6,921 bases of DNA, from assembly GCA_016199425.1 (NCBI GenBank), contig JACQGT010000349.1, forward strand, positions 1 to 6,921, given 5' to 3'. Positions 5,860-6,921 of the stretch are shown piece after piece. Each line of letters begins with the position of its first letter. Position 1 is the first letter of the stretch. A program made the translations under genes and the position numbers. The stretch comes from Chloroflexota bacterium. GTDB taxonomy: Bacteria > Chloroflexota > Anaerolineae > Caldilineales > Caldilineaceae. Below the pieces are notes generated by a model. It did not search any database. It was not told where the DNA came from and was given only the letters and a program-made list of their open reading frames with translations.

Positions 5860-6921
5860 GTGACCCAGACTATGACCCCAAACGCAACACCTACCATTCG
5901 TCTCGGCCTGCGGGCCAACTGGCAGCAGTTCACCCTGCTCGTCATCGTCAACGCCTTTGTGGGCGGGATGGTCGGCCTGGAACGGACGGTCGTGCCCCTC
6001 ATCGCTGCACAGGAGTTTGGCCTGGTCTCGCGCACGGTCATCCTTTCGTTCATCATCAGCTTTGGCGTGGTCAAGGCCCTGGCCAATCTGGCCGCGGGCG
6101 GGCTGGGCGATCGCAGTGGGCGCAAGCGGCTGCTGGTGGCGGGCTGGTTGGTCGGCTTGCCCGTGCCCCTGCTCATCATCTGGGCGCCGAGCTGGGGCTG
6201 GATTGTCCTGGCCAATGTGCTGCTGGGGATCAACCAGGGGCTGTGCTGGTCCACCACAGTGATTATGAAGATCGACCTGGTGGGACCGAAGCAACGGGGC
6301 CTGGCCATGGGCCTCAACGAGTTCGCCGGCTACGTGGCTGTTTCGCTCTCCGCCCTGGCCACCGGCTACATTGCGTCCGTCTATGGCCTGCGTCCGCAGA
6401 CCTTTTATTTGGGGATCGCGTTCGCCCTGTTGGGCTTGTTCTTCTCGCTCTTTTTTGTACACGAGACCCACGGCCACGCCCGCCACGAGGCGAAGATCAG
6501 GGAGCAGAGAGCAGGGGCCGGGGAGCAGGTCTCGGTAACGTCTGCTGTTTCCCAATCCCCGATCTCCAATCCTCAATCCCCAATCCCCCGCCCTTCCTTC
6601 GCCCAAATCCTGCTCCTCACCAGTTGGAAAGACCGGGCGCTCTTTGCCGCCAGCCAGGCCGGGCTGGTCAACAACCTGAATGACGGGATGGTGTGGGGGC
6701 TGCTGCCTCTCTTCCTGGCCGACGCCGGGTTGAGCGTGGAGCGCATCGGCGTGATCGCCGCTATCTATCCTGGCGTGTGGGGGATGAGCCAGCTCGTCAC
6801 CGGCGCGCTGAGCGACCGGCTGGGCCGCAAATGGATGATCGCCACCGGGTTGTGGGTGCAGGCCGTCGGCATCGGACTGGTCGTGGCTGCCCGGGACTTC
6901 CCCCTATGGGTGGCTGCCGCG
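5860..6921 (+). CDS. MFS transporter, 3' end beyond the window
   Basis: The frame is open from GTG 5860 to the window edge, giving 354 residues of an expected 400-450. The N-terminal half has six predicted helices, with the MFS signature GDRSGRK at 83-89 after helix 2 and a second copy, SDRLGRK (318-324), in the second half, the usual duplicated architecture. The central loop (about 201-247) starts with a histidine-rich stretch HETHGHARH (201-209), followed by about 35 residues encoded by simple-sequence DNA (6500-6589). Stretches such as DLVGPKQRGLAMGLNEFAGY suggest a drug- or metabolite-efflux type MFS protein; the substrate is unknown. It starts 13 bases after the dioxygenase stop codon, so it is probably in the same sulfur-responsive transcript. 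Export of sulfite, thiosulfate or a sulfur-reactive compound is a guess from position. Confidence 0.88.
   Translation, partial: MTQTMTPNATPTIRLGLRANWQQFTLLVIVNAFVGGMVGLERTVVPLIAAQEFGLVSRTVILSFIISFGVVKALANLAAGGLGDRSGRKRLLVAGWLVGLPVPLLIIWAPSWGWIVLANVLLGINQGLCWSTTVIMKIDLVGPKQRGLAMGLNEFAGYVAVSLSALATGYIASVYGLRPQTFYLGIAFALLGLFFSLFFVHETHGHARHEAKIREQRAGAGEQVSVTSAVSQSPISNPQSPIPRPSFAQILLLTSWKDRALFAASQAGLVNNLNDGMVWGLLPLFLADAGLSVERIGVIAAIYPGVWGMSQLVTGALSDRLGRKWMIATGLWVQAVGIGLVVAARDFPLWVAAA
6500..6589 (+). repeat. Simple-sequence insertion in the transporter's central loop
   Basis: Two degenerate tandem motifs sit in the reading frame. The first is GGGAGCAG, AGAGCAGG and GGGAGCAGG (6500-6529). The second is a CAATCCCC-type tract of four or five units (6551-6589), such as CCCAATCCCC and CAATCCCCAATCCCC. 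Between them is a non-repeated spacer (6530-6550). The frame stays open and encodes a polar, Ser/Pro/Gln-rich segment of about residues 214-243 between the two halves of the transporter. This type of repeat is typical of intergenic filler in some Chloroflexota and cyanobacteria, as I remember them, and is unusual inside a gene. Confidence 0.65.

Noticed and set aside
5643..6317. 224-residue minus-strand open frame
   Set aside because: It is antisense to the dioxygenase and transporter genes and Arg/Pro/Thr-rich, as expected from GC-rich shadow frames.
6551..6589. CAATCCCC tract as a CRISPR array
   Set aside because: Units are 7-8 bases and directly adjacent, without spacers of constant length.
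5770..6606. 278-residue open frame on the minus strand
   Set aside because: It lies antisense to the end of the dioxygenase gene and the transporter. Its sequence is low-complexity and Gln/Gly/Arg-rich with no recognisable domain, whereas the plus strand shows clear family motifs.

Overview
The window is one contiguous stretch of moderately GC-rich bacterial DNA with tightly packed genes on both strands. There is no tRNA, rRNA, transposase or CRISPR array. The gene set fits an aerobic or microaerobic respiring bacterium: a HisKA_3-type kinase with a NarL-type regulator, a Tat-type Rieske protein, an ArsR-rhodanese regulator, and a rhodanese fused to an ETHE1-like persulfide dioxygenase. The style of the proteins, plus a 'GGGAGCAG / CAATCCCC' simple repeat inside a gene, resembles Chloroflexota (Caldilineae or Anaerolineae type). 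That placement is an impression from memory, not a database result.

Layout. (1) Positions 1-595, plus strand: two small membrane proteins of unknown function; the first may be cut by the window edge. (2) Positions 596-711: a hairpin that acts as a terminator for the minus-strand operon, and a perfect 12-bp inverted repeat that supplies the stop codon of the response regulator. (3) Positions 712-2791, minus strand: a two-component pair, kinase first and regulator second, overlapping by 32 bases. (4) Positions 2792-3161: the divergent intergenic region, containing a decayed 5' fragment of a SAM-dependent methyltransferase gene that stops just before the next gene. (5) Positions 3162-3815: a membrane-anchored Rieske iron-sulfur protein without a visible cytochrome b partner. 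(6) Positions 3816-4018: an intergenic region with a near-consensus sigma70 promoter overlaid by several dyad half-sites, very likely the autoregulatory operator of the next gene. (7) Positions 4019-6921, plus strand: an operon of ArsR-rhodanese regulator, rhodanese-persulfide dioxygenase fusion, and an MFS transporter that runs off the window end.

How the genes fit together. The last three genes look like an inducible reactive-sulfur response. The repressor carries a rhodanese domain whose two cysteines are its only cysteines, so it could sense persulfide directly. The enzyme would transfer sulfane sulfur and oxidise persulfide to sulfite. The transporter might export a product or a toxic compound, which is inference from position. 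The Rieske protein suggests a quinol-oxidising complex encoded elsewhere. The ligand and targets of the two-component pair cannot be told from the sequence.

The most interesting points are the regulator with cysteines only in its rhodanese domain and its stacked operator, the rhodanese-first domain order of the dioxygenase, the simple repeat accommodated in frame in the transporter's central loop, and the methyltransferase remnant abutting the Rieske gene.
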